A stretch of DNA of 64,000 nucleotides from Poriferisodalis sp965221195 (GTDB lineage Bacteria; Actinomycetota; Acidimicrobiia; Acidimicrobiales; Poriferisodalaceae): the NCBI GenBank assembly GCA_965221195.1, contig OZ244864.1:372001-436000 (forward strand), written 5' to 3'. Positions 1 through 8,247 of this stretch are shown here, piece after piece. Below the pieces are notes generated by a model. That model was given only the letters and a program-made list of their open reading frames with translations. It was not told the origin of the DNA and searched no databases. The translations under genes were made by a program, and so were the position numbers. How positions within the stretch are numbered: the first letter of the stretch is position 1; each line of letters starts with the position of its first letter.

Positions 1-816
1 CCAGACGTTTTCCAGCCCTTCCTCGTCGATCATGTCGAGCGCCTCTGCTAAACCCCATAGATGCTGGACGGGCGGCGTTCCGCAGAAGATCCAATAGTGC
101 GCGTCGGGATCGGTGCGCCTAGTCCAGTCCCAGTAGGCAGTGCGTAGACCAGCTCGCTGGTGGGCTTGCCACGCCTTCGGCCCAACCCAGACCATGCCAA
201 GACCAGGCGGCACCATCAAGCCTTTCTGACTGCCGGCCACAGTGACATCAACCCCCCATGCGTCCATCTCGAACGGCTCGCAGCCCAGCGAGGCCACGCA
301 ATCGACCATCAGCAAGGCCGGGTGGTCGGCATCGTCCATAGCACGGCGAATCGCAGCGATGTCGTTGCGCACAGAAGAAGCTGTGTCGGTCTGGACCACC
401 AGCACTGCGACGTACTCTCGCCCCGCATCGGCTTGCAGCTTCTCGCTCACCGCCTCGTGTCGAATCGCGCCGCGACCGTCAGCATGCAGCACGTCGTACT
501 TCACACCGCTGACCGCTGCCATCTCGGCCCAGCTCGTCGCGAAGTGGCCGACTTCGAGCACCAGCACCTTGTCGCCACTGCTGAGCGTGTTGGTGATTGC
601 CATCTCCCAGGCACCGTGACCATTAGAGACAGTGATGTAGGCACGGTGCTCGGTGCGGGCGAGGCCCGGCAGCCGACCCAGCAGGGAATACGTGAGATCC
701 ACCACCTCACCTTCGTAGATGTTCGGGATTGGGCGACGCATTGCATTGAGCACTCGGTCGGGTATCACCGACGGACCAGGAATCATCACCAGCGGGCGAC
801 CGTGTCGCAGCGACAT
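1..816 (-). CDS. Class V (serine-pyruvate/alanine-glyoxylate type) aminotransferase, C-terminus outside window
   Basis: PLP-dependent fold-type I aminotransferase of the class V group, which moves amino groups from serine, alanine or related donors to glyoxylate or pyruvate. The frame opens with ATG at 816-814 behind an AAGGGAG ribosome-binding site and runs off the left edge after 272 codons, so about 100 C-terminal residues are missing. The N-terminus has the family PGPSVIP segment. The Schiff-base lysine sits in SQKGLMVPPG, with K near residue 198. Substrate cannot be fixed from the sequence. Family assignment is confident; the exact reaction (serine-glyoxylate versus alanine-glyoxylate) is open. 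It diverges from the class III aminotransferase at 1106, so the two may be co-regulated. Confidence 0.88.
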   Translation of the reverse strand, partial: MSLRHGRPLVMIPGPSVIPDRVLNAMRRPIPNIYEGEVVDLTYSLLGRLPGLARTEHRAYITVSNGHGAWEMAITNTLSSGDKVLVLEVGHFATSWAEMAAVSGVKYDVLHADGRGAIRHEAVSEKLQADAGREYVAVLVVQTDTASSVRNDIAAIRRAMDDADHPALLMVDCVASLGCEPFEMDAWGVDVTVAGSQKGLMVPPGLGMVWVGPKAWQAHQRAGLRTAYWDWTRRTDPDAHYWIFCGTPPVQHLWGLAEALDMIDEEGLENVW

Positions 817-864
817 CGCAGCTCCCTTCGGCGGTCATGCCCACCGGCGCGCCCGCCTCGGCCA

Positions 865-944
865 CTCAGCCTAAAGACACAAGGCTCAGCCTGAATACGC
901 AAGGCTCAGCCTGAAGACACAGGGCTCCGCCTGAAGACACAACC
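865..944. repeat. Four tandem 20-bp units
   Basis: Four direct copies of a 20-bp unit (first copy CTCAGCCTAAAGACACAAGG) at 865, 885, 905 and 925, with 1-5 differences between copies. Unit junctions form small inverted pieces (AGGCT-C-AGCCT). They sit in the 289-bp gap between two divergent aminotransferase genes. No promoter is obvious in the rest of the gap (945-1105). Confidence 0.9.
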
Positions 945-1105
945 AAAAGGCGAAGCCGTGACCGGAACGGTCCACCGGGCTGCCGGTCGGTGCAGCCGCG
1001 CTGAGTCCTCTCGCTTCGCAGATCGCGGCACGCGCGTAGGCTGTGGCTGGGTTTTGTTCGCCGCAGCTTTGGCGGACGCAGCAAGGAACACGGGGGGTGA
1101 CCACG

Positions 1106-2326
1106 ATGAGCAGCAGCGCACTCATTCATCCGTACTCAGTCGTTAGCCGCGAAGAGAACACCTTCGTGCGGATTGTCTCGGGCAACGGTGTCAAGCTGAC
1201 CGACGATGCCGGCAACGAGTACATAGATGCATTGGCCAGCCTGTGGCTGTGCCAGATCGGCCACGGCAACCGCACCGTCATCAATGCCATCAACGCGCAA
1301 CTAGAGAAGTTGCAGACATACAACACGTTTGAGCCGTTCTCAAATGGTCCCGCCGTTGAAGTGGCTGAGATGGTGCGCGCTCGCTCACAGCACCCCGATG
1401 GTCGGGTGTTTTTGAGCTGCTCAGGTTCCGAAGCCATTGACACGGTTCTGAAAGTCGCCCGGCGCATTCACCGTCTGCGCGGCGAAGAGGACCGCCAGAT
1501 CATCGTGCGACGCACCAGCGGCTATCACGGCGTGAACGTCGGCGGCACCAGTGTGCAGGGAATCGAGCCAATCCGGGAAGGCTGGGGCGATTTGATGCCC
1601 CATGTCGTGGAGGTACCCAATGACGACATCGAACCGGCTGCGCAACTGTTCGCACAGCAGGGTGAACGCATTGCCGCCGTCATCACCGAACCCATTCAAG
1701 GTGCCGGTGGAGTGCATCCTCCACCGCCTGGCTACTTCGAGGGTCTTCGCCGCCTCTGCAACGAGCACGGCGCCCTGCTGATCTTCGACGAGGTCATCTG
1801 CGGTTTCGGGCGCACCGGTAGCTGGTTCGGTGGCCAGACATTCGGCGTTACCCCCGACATGTTCACGTTCGCCAAGGGCGTCACTTCGGGCTATCTCCCG
1901 CTGTCGGGCGTGGTGGTGTCACGCGAGATTGCCGACACGCTCGAAACCGACGAGAACCGGTTCATGCACGGCTACACCTACTCGGGCCACCCGACAGCCT
2001 GCGCCGCTGGAATCGCGAACCTAGGCGTGATTGAATCTGAGGGCCTAGTGCAGCGGGCCCCCCATATCGGCGAGAAGCTCTCTGAAGGACTCCGAGCCCT
2101 GCAAGCCGACGGCATGATCGAGAGTTACCGCGGCCTCGGCGGCCTCTGGGCTTGCGACATCGGCCGTGATGCCATTGAGGCCCGCGAAGCGTTCCGCAAG
2201 CGCGGTGTGATCACACGGGCCATTGGCAATGTGCTCGCCTTCTGCCCCCCGCTCATCATCACCGACGAAGAGATCGGGCAGATGTTTGATCGGCTAGATG
2301 ATGCCTTGCGCGCCACAGCACCCTAG
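1106..2326 (+). CDS. Class III (omega) aminotransferase
   Basis: PLP-dependent class III aminotransferase of about 406 residues, of the group that includes beta-alanine/taurine-pyruvate and diamino acid aminotransferases. The start is ATG 1106, chosen because a purine-rich GGGGGGTGA precedes it and the family N-terminus aligns there; an upstream in-frame TTG at 1043 adds no family sequence. Visible motifs are the nucleotide-phosphate loop SCSGSEAID, the metal-like segment LIFDEVICGFGRTG, and the PLP lysine in FTFAKGVTSG (K about 257). The downstream nicotinamidase starts 10 bp after the stop, so the two are probably cotranscribed. The amino donor is unknown. Confidence 0.9.
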   Translation: MSSSALIHPYSVVSREENTFVRIVSGNGVKLTDDAGNEYIDALASLWLCQIGHGNRTVINAINAQLEKLQTYNTFEPFSNGPAVEVAEMVRARSQHPDGRVFLSCSGSEAIDTVLKVARRIHRLRGEEDRQIIVRRTSGYHGVNVGGTSVQGIEPIREGWGDLMPHVVEVPNDDIEPAAQLFAQQGERIAAVITEPIQGAGGVHPPPPGYFEGLRRLCNEHGALLIFDEVICGFGRTGSWFGGQTFGVTPDMFTFAKGVTSGYLPLSGVVVSREIADTLETDENRFMHGYTYSGHPTACAAGIANLGVIESEGLVQRAPHIGEKLSEGLRALQADGMIESYRGLGGLWACDIGRDAIEAREAFRKRGVITRAIGNVLAFCPPLIITDEEIGQMFDRLDDALRATAP

Positions 2327-2336
2327 ACGGCCTCCG

Positions 2337-2939
2337 GTGAACGTCCAAGGCCCTGCGCAGCGTCTAGGTAAGCGAACAGCACTGCTTGTCGTGGATGTGC
2401 AGCCCACTTTCTGCGAAGGCGGTGCGCTGCCCGTGGAAGGCGGGAATTCTGTGGCATCGCAGGTGGCCGAACTGCTGGCCGGCGAACACGGTTACGACCT
2501 AGTGGTAACTACCCAAGACTGGCACCTAGACCCCGGCGACCACTTCAGCGACGAACCGGATTTCGTTGACACTTGGCCGCCCCACGGTGTGGCCGGCACA
2601 GCAGAAGCCGAGCTGCATCCCGCCATTGATGCGGTAGCCGGCCGCATCGATGCAGGCGTGTATAAAGGCATGCACGCTGCGGCTTATTCCGGCTTCGAAG
2701 GCGTGGACGACGACGGGCGATCATTGGACGAAGTGCTCACCACCGCTGGCATCACCGATGTTGACGTGGTCGGCTTGGCGTTTGACCACTGCGTCCGAGC
2801 CACGGCCACCGACGCTGCAGCCAACGGCTACGGGACAAGCGTGCTGAAAGACCTCACGGCATCAGTCGCTCCTGAGACGGAAGCAGCCGCACAGAAACAG
2901 CTCGCCGACGCAGGTATCGCTGTTGTCTCCGCGCGCTAA
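2337..2939 (+). CDS. pncA: Nicotinamidase / isochorismatase-fold hydrolase
   Basis: Cysteine hydrolase of the isochorismatase superfamily, closest in motif layout to PncA, which converts nicotinamide to nicotinate in NAD salvage. The catalytic Asp is in LLVVDVQPTF, the Lys in VYKGMHAAAYSGF and the nucleophilic Cys in FDHCVRAT. The metal-site pattern TTQDWHLDPGDHF is typical of nicotinamidases rather than plain isochorismatases. The start is uncertain: GTG 2337 fits the family length, while ATG 2298 would overlap the upstream stop by 29 bp. It follows the class III aminotransferase on the same strand and is likely in one transcript. Confidence 0.85.
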   Translation: MNVQGPAQRLGKRTALLVVDVQPTFCEGGALPVEGGNSVASQVAELLAGEHGYDLVVTTQDWHLDPGDHFSDEPDFVDTWPPHGVAGTAEAELHPAIDAVAGRIDAGVYKGMHAAAYSGFEGVDDDGRSLDEVLTTAGITDVDVVGLAFDHCVRATATDAAANGYGTSVLKDLTASVAPETEAAAQKQLADAGIAVVSAR

Positions 2940-2943
2940 CTGA

Positions 2944-3032
2944 GACATCCCTTGCGCTGACATCCCCTGCGCGCAGGGTCCCACCGCAGACCACTCAAGT
3001 TGAGCTATGCGGGTCAAGTTGAGCTATGTGGG
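2944..3032. repeat. 15-bp and 19-bp tandem duplications with a palindrome between
   Basis: Two copies of a 15-bp unit (GACATCCCTTGCGCT) lie at 2944-2973. Two copies of a 19-bp unit (TCAAGTTGAGCTATGCGGG) lie at 2995-3032. The perfect 14-bp palindrome CCCTGCGCGCAGGG (2965-2978) lies at the convergent end of pncA and aroQ and may help termination. The last 19-bp copy carries the aroQ stop codon (TAG on the minus strand, 3026-3024). Confidence 0.85.
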
Positions 3033-3344
3033 CTCGTCGGTGCTGTGAGCCTTGCGCTCGTCGGCGGCTTCGGCAAGGCGTCGGTGGTTACGGACGACCT
3101 CTTCCCTGACAAAATGTAAGAACCGCTCGCAAAAATCTGGGTCGAGACCCTCAGACACAGCGAGTCGGCGCAGTTCATCGGATTGCTGGCGCTGGCGTGC
3201 CAAATCCACCGGCGGCAAGTCGTTGTTGGCTTTGTAGACACCGATTTCGTGGGTGATGCGGAATCGCTCAGCCAGCAACCGCACGAGCGCAGCATCAACC
3301 TTGTCGATGCTGCTGCGGTGGGCACCGAGTTCGTCGTTAGTCAT
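3024..3344 (-). CDS. Chorismate mutase, monofunctional AroQ type
   Basis: All-alpha chorismate mutase of 106 residues, converting chorismate to prephenate for phenylalanine and tyrosine. The helix-1 pattern (IDKVDAALVRLLAERF), followed by a conserved KxxN/LPPVD turn and RQRQQSDELR, is the AroQ signature, with the basic active-site residues expected of the family. Length fits a stand-alone AroQ with no fused prephenate dehydratase or dehydrogenase. The gene is convergent to pncA. Its last codons and stop lie in a duplicated 19-bp unit, so the tail has probably been modified by that duplication. Confidence 0.85.
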   Translation of the reverse strand: MTNDELGAHRSSIDKVDAALVRLLAERFRITHEIGVYKANNDLPPVDLARQRQQSDELRRLAVSEGLDPDFCERFLHFVREEVVRNHRRLAEAADERKAHSTDEPT

Positions 3345-3473
3345 TGCCCCTGTTTCTAGCCCGTTGAGCCACGGCGGGCGGCGGAGGCGGCATGACAGCG
3401 GCGAACCCCACGATCAGCAGGATGCTGTTCTTTAGATTTGCTAATTTGCCGATTTGTCCCGAGGGTTGATCTT

Positions 3474-5291
3474 TCAGGTCTTGAAACGCTTGGTCGGCAA
3501 GTGCGGACCGATATAGCCCACATGGACCTTGCCGGTGCCTCCATCCCGGCGAGTGTCGTCGTAGAAGTAGAGGCGCGGCGCAAACGATCTGTTTGACAAC
3601 TTAAGGTGGGCCTGCATCTCAATACGCCCTTCGGACTTGACCGCTGTAGAGATGGGCATGAGACGATGTTTACGCAGTTCGGGGCGGCGCATCACCTCCT
3701 CAGATTCTTTCATCGCCAACTTTTTGGCATTCGCGAACCAGATGCGCTGATGATTGCTACGCCTACACCAATCCCGAAAGTCTTGGAAACCAGCACCGGT
3801 GTTTGCGTACGCCTCCAGCGCCAGCAAACCATCGAAAACGCTCAACGCCCACGACTGTGACTCAATGGTGCTGTCCATATCGGCGATTCGCTGCTCCGCT
3901 TCGGGCGGAATCTGGACCCTAACGAGGTTCGCCCGTGCAAGACGCAGCGCCTGTTGAATTGAAGTGGGTTGCTGATATCGCTTCTTGGAGGCGTCAGTAT
4001 CTGCTTCGGATGTGCCCTGGCCTGCACGCAGCAGCCACTCGACCATCTGGTGCTGAGAATCTATGAGCTGCCCTTGCAGGTCGTCGGCCCGCCCTTGGGC
4101 AAGCTCAAGTTCTTCTTGCATGTCAAGTATCTGCTGAGATAGTTCGTCGCGCTCCTCGCGCATCGCCCGGCGCTGCGCCCGGGTCTCAAAGAGAGCCTCC
4201 CACAGATCGTCTCGCTCGGTCTCCAGAACGGCAACCCGTTCATCATCGCTCGAAGCGGCGGCGAGTTCGGGTGCCCGGCGCTGCGCGCCGAGTTCTTCCT
4301 CGGAGCGGCGATACAGCGGAGGTGGTTCGCGCTCGACCGTAACGAGGCTCAGCAGTTGGCTCGCCCAGCGGCCGGCTTGACGAGGACCACTCCTGCAGAT
4401 CTCAGCAGCCAGAATGCGGTGACGATGCGGCTCATGCTCGCCCGGCAGATAGAGCCTCGCCTCGCCAGGATCAAGGTCCATCTCTCCGCCGATCAGTCGC
4501 TGGAATCTATACAGCCACTCCAACGGCATAACGAATACTCTTGCAAGGCCTGCTACCTGCAAAGATGCACTCAGCGCCCTGCGGGACATATCGTCCGCGG
4601 CGCTGCTCGGATTGATCGGATCCCAAGCCAGAACGAGGTACGGGATGGGTCGGTCAGGAGCAATCACCGCATTGCAGATCGCCTTGACGTGTTCGGCATC
4701 TCTCACCGTCACGGGCGACGTGTCCAACGGTTCGGGGCCGAGATGTGGCCGCCCACCGCGTTCTTTGGAAGCGTCGAGCAACTGAGTCACCAGCAACTCC
4801 GCCCCCGTAGCGCGCAACTGGGCAAATCGCGACTGGCCAAGATCAGCACCAAATGGTGCAGTGCCTCCCGGTTCCACAGGCTCAACACCCGTCGGTGCGG
4901 GAGTGGCATGCGGCGCCTCAACATCCACCCACACCCACCCAGTGCCGTCCCCACTCAATACGCGTGCTCGCACTACCGACCCGCCAGAAGCAGCATGCTG
5001 TGCAAGCTCCAACGTCGTCGTCGTGACCCCACCGTTCGTCCGCGTTGTGCGTGTCAGATCGACGCGACTCCCATTCTCTTGGGCCACATGACGAGCAGCT
5101 TCACTGCCATCTTCGTTGCCTTCTTCGCCGTCAGCCACATCAAGGTGCGGGTGCTGACCTTGAGCCCAAGTCCGAAAGCTGCGTGCCACATGCTCATGCA
5201 GCCTGCCGCTGCGGTCCTCCCACATGACGCGATAGATGACCTCAGTCGCGGCCTGTACGCCATCAGGCGTGTGAAATTCGCCGTCAAGCAT
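3474..5291 (-). CDS. Unrecognised 605-residue protein with central coiled coil
   Basis: I do not recognise a named family. The start at ATG 5291 is chosen because GGAAGG lies directly in front; a TTG 12 bp upstream overlaps that site. Residues about 150-310 look like a globular alpha/beta domain with a distinctive ARLYLPGEHEP segment. Residues about 345-430 are a charged heptad-rich coiled coil (ERDDLWEALFETRAQRR region). The last 150 residues form another domain ending in the aromatic run LYFYDD and KVHVGYIGPHLPT. There is no signal peptide or transmembrane segment. Multi-domain cytosolic proteins of this shape are common near defence loci, but nothing here proves a role. It is flanked by aroQ and a PEBP gene on the same strand with gaps of over 90 bp. 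Confidence 0.75.
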   Translation of the reverse strand: MLDGEFHTPDGVQAATEVIYRVMWEDRSGRLHEHVARSFRTWAQGQHPHLDVADGEEGNEDGSEAARHVAQENGSRVDLTRTTRTNGGVTTTTLELAQHAASGGSVVRARVLSGDGTGWVWVDVEAPHATPAPTGVEPVEPGGTAPFGADLGQSRFAQLRATGAELLVTQLLDASKERGGRPHLGPEPLDTSPVTVRDAEHVKAICNAVIAPDRPIPYLVLAWDPINPSSAADDMSRRALSASLQVAGLARVFVMPLEWLYRFQRLIGGEMDLDPGEARLYLPGEHEPHRHRILAAEICRSGPRQAGRWASQLLSLVTVEREPPPLYRRSEEELGAQRRAPELAAASSDDERVAVLETERDDLWEALFETRAQRRAMREERDELSQQILDMQEELELAQGRADDLQGQLIDSQHQMVEWLLRAGQGTSEADTDASKKRYQQPTSIQQALRLARANLVRVQIPPEAEQRIADMDSTIESQSWALSVFDGLLALEAYANTGAGFQDFRDWCRRSNHQRIWFANAKKLAMKESEEVMRRPELRKHRLMPISTAVKSEGRIEMQAHLKLSNRSFAPRLYFYDDTRRDGGTGKVHVGYIGPHLPTKRFKT

Positions 5292-5396
5292 GCGCCCTTC
5301 CAAATCTCAAGTCTCGACGCAACGGTAAATCAACGTCGTGCCGAACTGGAGTCGCAGGAACCAGACTGCCGCAGTGGGCATTCCAGGTCGTCATGG

Positions 5397-5933
5397 CTAA
5401 CCCTGTCGATAGACGGGCGTGATGAGCGCGCGCCCCAGCGTCGTTCCAAACATGTTGAAGCCGCAGATCGCAGGCGAGGCGTTCTCATCGATCGGCAGGG
5501 CGTCAACGCTCAGCGCATGCACTGCGAAGATGTAGCGATGCGTGCCGTGGCCCGGCGGCGGGGCAGAGCCGAGGTAGCCGTACAGGCCAGCGTCGTTGCG
5601 AAGTTGCTTGGCCCCAGCGGGCAGTCCGCTGGCTTGGGCATCTCCAGCACCCGCAGCCAGTTCAGTACACGACACCGGAATGTCGTATGCCACCCAGTGC
5701 CAGAAACCGCTGCCGGTCGGCGCGTCAGGGTCGAAGCAGGTCACGGCGTAGCTCTTGGTCTGCGCTGGTGCCCCAGACCAGATCAAATGCGGGGAACGAT
5801 CCTCGCCGCCAGCGCCGAAGATGCCTGAGACCTGTGGCATCGGCAGCATCTGGCCCTCGGCTACGTCGTCGCTTCGAACCTCAAATGACGCAACTGCGGG
5901 GAGAAAATCGTACGGACTGGGAGGTTGTGGCAT
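5397..5933 (-). CDS. YbhB/YbcL family (PEBP-like) protein
   Basis: Phosphatidylethanolamine-binding-protein fold, bacterial YbhB/YbcL group; the cellular role is generally unknown. The ligand-pocket motifs are visible: CFDPDAPTGSGFWHWV and PPGHGTHRYIFAVHAL. The C-terminal tail GRALITPVYRQ closes the fold. The start was set at ATG 5933 (MPQPPSPYDF) with AAAGG ahead; an in-frame ATG 24 bp further upstream is possible. It diverges from the alpha-glucosidase gene across 336 bp. Confidence 0.88.
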   Translation of the reverse strand: MPQPPSPYDFLPAVASFEVRSDDVAEGQMLPMPQVSGIFGAGGEDRSPHLIWSGAPAQTKSYAVTCFDPDAPTGSGFWHWVAYDIPVSCTELAAGAGDAQASGLPAGAKQLRNDAGLYGYLGSAPPPGHGTHRYIFAVHALSVDALPIDENASPAICGFNMFGTTLGRALITPVYRQG

Positions 5934-6140
5934 CGTCGCCGCCTTTCTGGGGCTCATCGGCCCAGTTTCATCGTGACACACAACATTGTTGCGGCGACGC
6001 ACCTGTCCAGCGGCCTTGGGCGTCTCCACGCAGCTGCGCTCCGTCAACGAACACTATTCACTCGATCTAATTGCGGTCATTCGATACCCATTGCGGCGCT
6101 GGCTGAACAGAAACAGCAACCGACTGATGAATCGGGGCAA

Positions 6141-6218
6141 ACTGACCACAGCTACGTCACCGCAGCACTAGCCACAGCACCGACCGGCTGCAGAACTGAC
6201 CACAGCTGCGTCACCGCA
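6141..6218. repeat. Direct repeat of 24 bp in the 5934-6269 gap
   Basis: The 336-bp gap between the divergent PEBP and GH13 genes carries two copies (6141-6164 and 6195-6218, one mismatch) of a 24-bp sequence beginning ACTGACCACAGCTACGTCAC, offset by 54 bp. It could be a pair of regulator sites in front of the sugar operon or another product of the local duplication process. The gap is open as an N-terminal extension of the GH13 frame, but the extension is low-complexity and matches no part of the family. Confidence 0.7.
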
Positions 6219-6269
6219 ACTGCGTCACTGCAGACAGGTGGCGCTGCCCAAAGAACGACTGGAGACAGC

Positions 6270-8033
6270 GTGACATCGAGCAACCCGACATCGGATCGCG
6301 ACACGCCTGAGCGGTGGTGGGCGGACGCCGTGGGGTACCAGGTGTACTTGCGGTCGTTTGCCGACTCGAACGGCGACGGAATCGGCGACCTAGCGGGTGT
6401 CCGATCCAAGCTCGGCTACCTGAGCGACCTCGGTGTCGATTTCATCTGGCTGACACCTTTCTATCCAACACCCGGCAACGACTGGGGTTACGACGTCGCC
6501 GACTACTGCGACATTGACCCGCTGTTCGGCGACTTGGCCGAGTTTGATGCGCTGGTAGCCGATGCTGCGGGCCGCGGCATGCGCGTGGTGACCGACTTGG
6601 TGCCTAACCACACGAGCAGCGATCACCGCTGGTTCGCCGCAGCGCTCGGCAAAGCCGGTCCAGACGAACAGGCTCGCTACCGGGACTACTACATATGGCG
6701 AGATCCCGCTCCCGACGGCGGCCCACCGAACAACTGGGTGGGTTACTTCGGCGGGCCGGCGTGGACGCTGGAGCCCGAATCGGGCCAGTACTACCTGCAC
6801 TTGTTTTTGGCATCGCAGCCTGATCTGAACTGGCGCAACCCGGCAGTATCCGAGGAGTGGGACGCAATTCTGCGGTTCTGGCTGGACCGCGGCATCGCCG
6901 GCTTTCGCGTTGACGTGGCCGGTGGTTTGGTCAAGGATGCCAAGCTGCGCTCGAACCCGCAGCATCTGCCCATCCCGCCCCGAGCGTCTCGCTGGGAGCA
7001 GTGGGACTGCTTTGAGCATCTCTACGACGTCTTCCAGCCCGAGAGCCAAGAAGTATTCCGTCGGTGGCGGAAGATCTGTGATTCTTACGACGCATTCCTG
7101 CACGGGGAGACGTATCACCTTGACCCGCGGGGCCTCGATGACCTGCTGCCGCCCGACGGCATGCATGGCGGCTACTGGTTTGCCCCGATGCACATCGACT
7201 GGGAAGCCAAAGAAATCCGCAGCACTCTGCGCGGCCCGTCGGACGAGTTGGCCGAGCGGCTGCTGTGGGCAATGAGCAGCCACGACATGCCACGGGCTCC
7301 GACCAGGTTTGCGCCAACCAGCGACAACGATGACACCGCCGGTGCCTCACAGCAATGGGGTGCGGCGCGCACGCTTGCCTTCAATGTGCTCGCCGCGTTC
7401 CTTCCCGGAACCCTCGTGCTGTACCAAGGCGAAGAACTTGGACTAGCCGACGGTGAGGTCGCGGCGGAGGACAAGCTAGACCCCGTCGGTCCGGACGACG
7501 ATGTGGCTGCCGGGCGAGACGGCTGCCGCACGCCGATGCCTTGGGACGGCAGCCCGTACAACGGTTTCTCTACCGTTGAGCCGTGGCTGCGCTCTGCTGG
7601 GCGACGGTGGGAAGAGACAGTCGCGGCCCAGTCAGGCACCGCGCGGTCCGGCACTGTGCAGTCAGGCACTGTGCAGTCAGGCACTGTGCACTCGTGGCTG
7701 GGGGCCTATCGAGAACTGCTGCGCGTCCAGCAGCAGACGCGGCCAATCCTCACCACAGAGTCCCCCAAAGGCCACAACGCTGTGGAGTGGACTGATAGCG
7801 GCCGCGGTCCGGTCATCTCGTACCGCCGGGGCCGCATCGGAGTAGCTGCGAACGTTGATGCGATCTCCCACCACGTTGAGATCCCGGCCGATGCAATCGT
7901 GCTGTACGACTCGGCGGCGGTGTGCCCCCATCCCCATGACGGCGTGGCCGGTTCTCACGCGACCAGCAGGCCGGACCGGTTGGACGGGTCTTGCTTGCTC
8001 GCCCCGGCGAGTGCTGTGGTGTGGCAAGTGTGA
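6270..8033 (+). CDS. GH13 alpha-glucosidase
   Basis: Alpha-amylase-superfamily exo-glucosidase (587 residues) that releases glucose from alpha-glucosides in the cytoplasm; no signal peptide. GTG 6270 is chosen as start because GGAG lies 5 bp ahead and the next residues match the family (WWADAVGYQVYLRSF). Catalytic residues are visible: nucleophile D about 215 in GFRVDVAGG, acid/base E about 280 in LHGETYH, and transition-state Asp about 339 in SSHDMPR. The QPDLNW segment is typical of the alpha-glucosidase/oligo-1,6-glucosidase subgroup. A four-copy SGTVQ-type repeat sits near residues 454-473 in front of the C-terminal beta domain. It is first in the sugar-uptake locus; 214 bp with no recognised feature separate it from the binding-protein gene. 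Confidence 0.9.
   Translation: MTSSNPTSDRDTPERWWADAVGYQVYLRSFADSNGDGIGDLAGVRSKLGYLSDLGVDFIWLTPFYPTPGNDWGYDVADYCDIDPLFGDLAEFDALVADAAGRGMRVVTDLVPNHTSSDHRWFAAALGKAGPDEQARYRDYYIWRDPAPDGGPPNNWVGYFGGPAWTLEPESGQYYLHLFLASQPDLNWRNPAVSEEWDAILRFWLDRGIAGFRVDVAGGLVKDAKLRSNPQHLPIPPRASRWEQWDCFEHLYDVFQPESQEVFRRWRKICDSYDAFLHGETYHLDPRGLDDLLPPDGMHGGYWFAPMHIDWEAKEIRSTLRGPSDELAERLLWAMSSHDMPRAPTRFAPTSDNDDTAGASQQWGAARTLAFNVLAAFLPGTLVLYQGEELGLADGEVAAEDKLDPVGPDDDVAAGRDGCRTPMPWDGSPYNGFSTVEPWLRSAGRRWEETVAAQSGTARSGTVQSGTVQSGTVHSWLGAYRELLRVQQQTRPILTTESPKGHNAVEWTDSGRGPVISYRRGRIGVAANVDAISHHVEIPADAIVLYDSAAVCPHPHDGVAGSHATSRPDRLDGSCLLAPASAVVWQV
7629..7688. repeat. Four in-frame 15-bp units in the GH13 gene
   Basis: Four copies of a 15-bp unit (CAGTCAGGCACTGTG). 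The last two are identical and the first two diverged. They encode SGTAR/SGTVQ/SGTVQ/SGTVH in the linker before the C-terminal beta domain, so the enzyme core is untouched. Confidence 0.95.
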
Positions 8034-8247
8034 CCACTCTCTTGATGCGACCCGGCAGCGTGGCCTGAGCCGCTTGTCACACAAATGTCACTGCCTGGCG
8101 CGAACCACTCCGCTCTGTCGTTCGTTAGCCTTCCAGTCAGCTAAAGCACCGAGACGACTGGACTTGGGCTGCCGGGCGCTTGCGCTGCATGCTTGACCGC
8201 ATTCGACAGCTTGAGGACATGGAGTTGTCGGGGAAGGAAAAATTTCA

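Noticed and set aside
160..894. Plus-strand open frame over the left edge
   Set aside because: Antisense to the class V aminotransferase, whose minus-strand frame carries the PLP lysine and family N-terminus.
865..944. CRISPR-like array
   Set aside because: Units are contiguous 20-bp copies with no spacers and no cas genes nearby; it is a plain tandem repeat.
4356..5828. Long plus-strand open frame of about 490 codons
   Set aside because: It is the antisense shadow of the coiled-coil protein and PEBP genes; its translation is Arg/Ser-rich with no family features, while the minus-strand frames have ribosome sites and motifs.
5925..6269. N-terminal extension of the alpha-glucosidase frame
   Set aside because: Low-complexity sequence containing a direct repeat; GTG 6270 has a good ribosome site and matches the family start.
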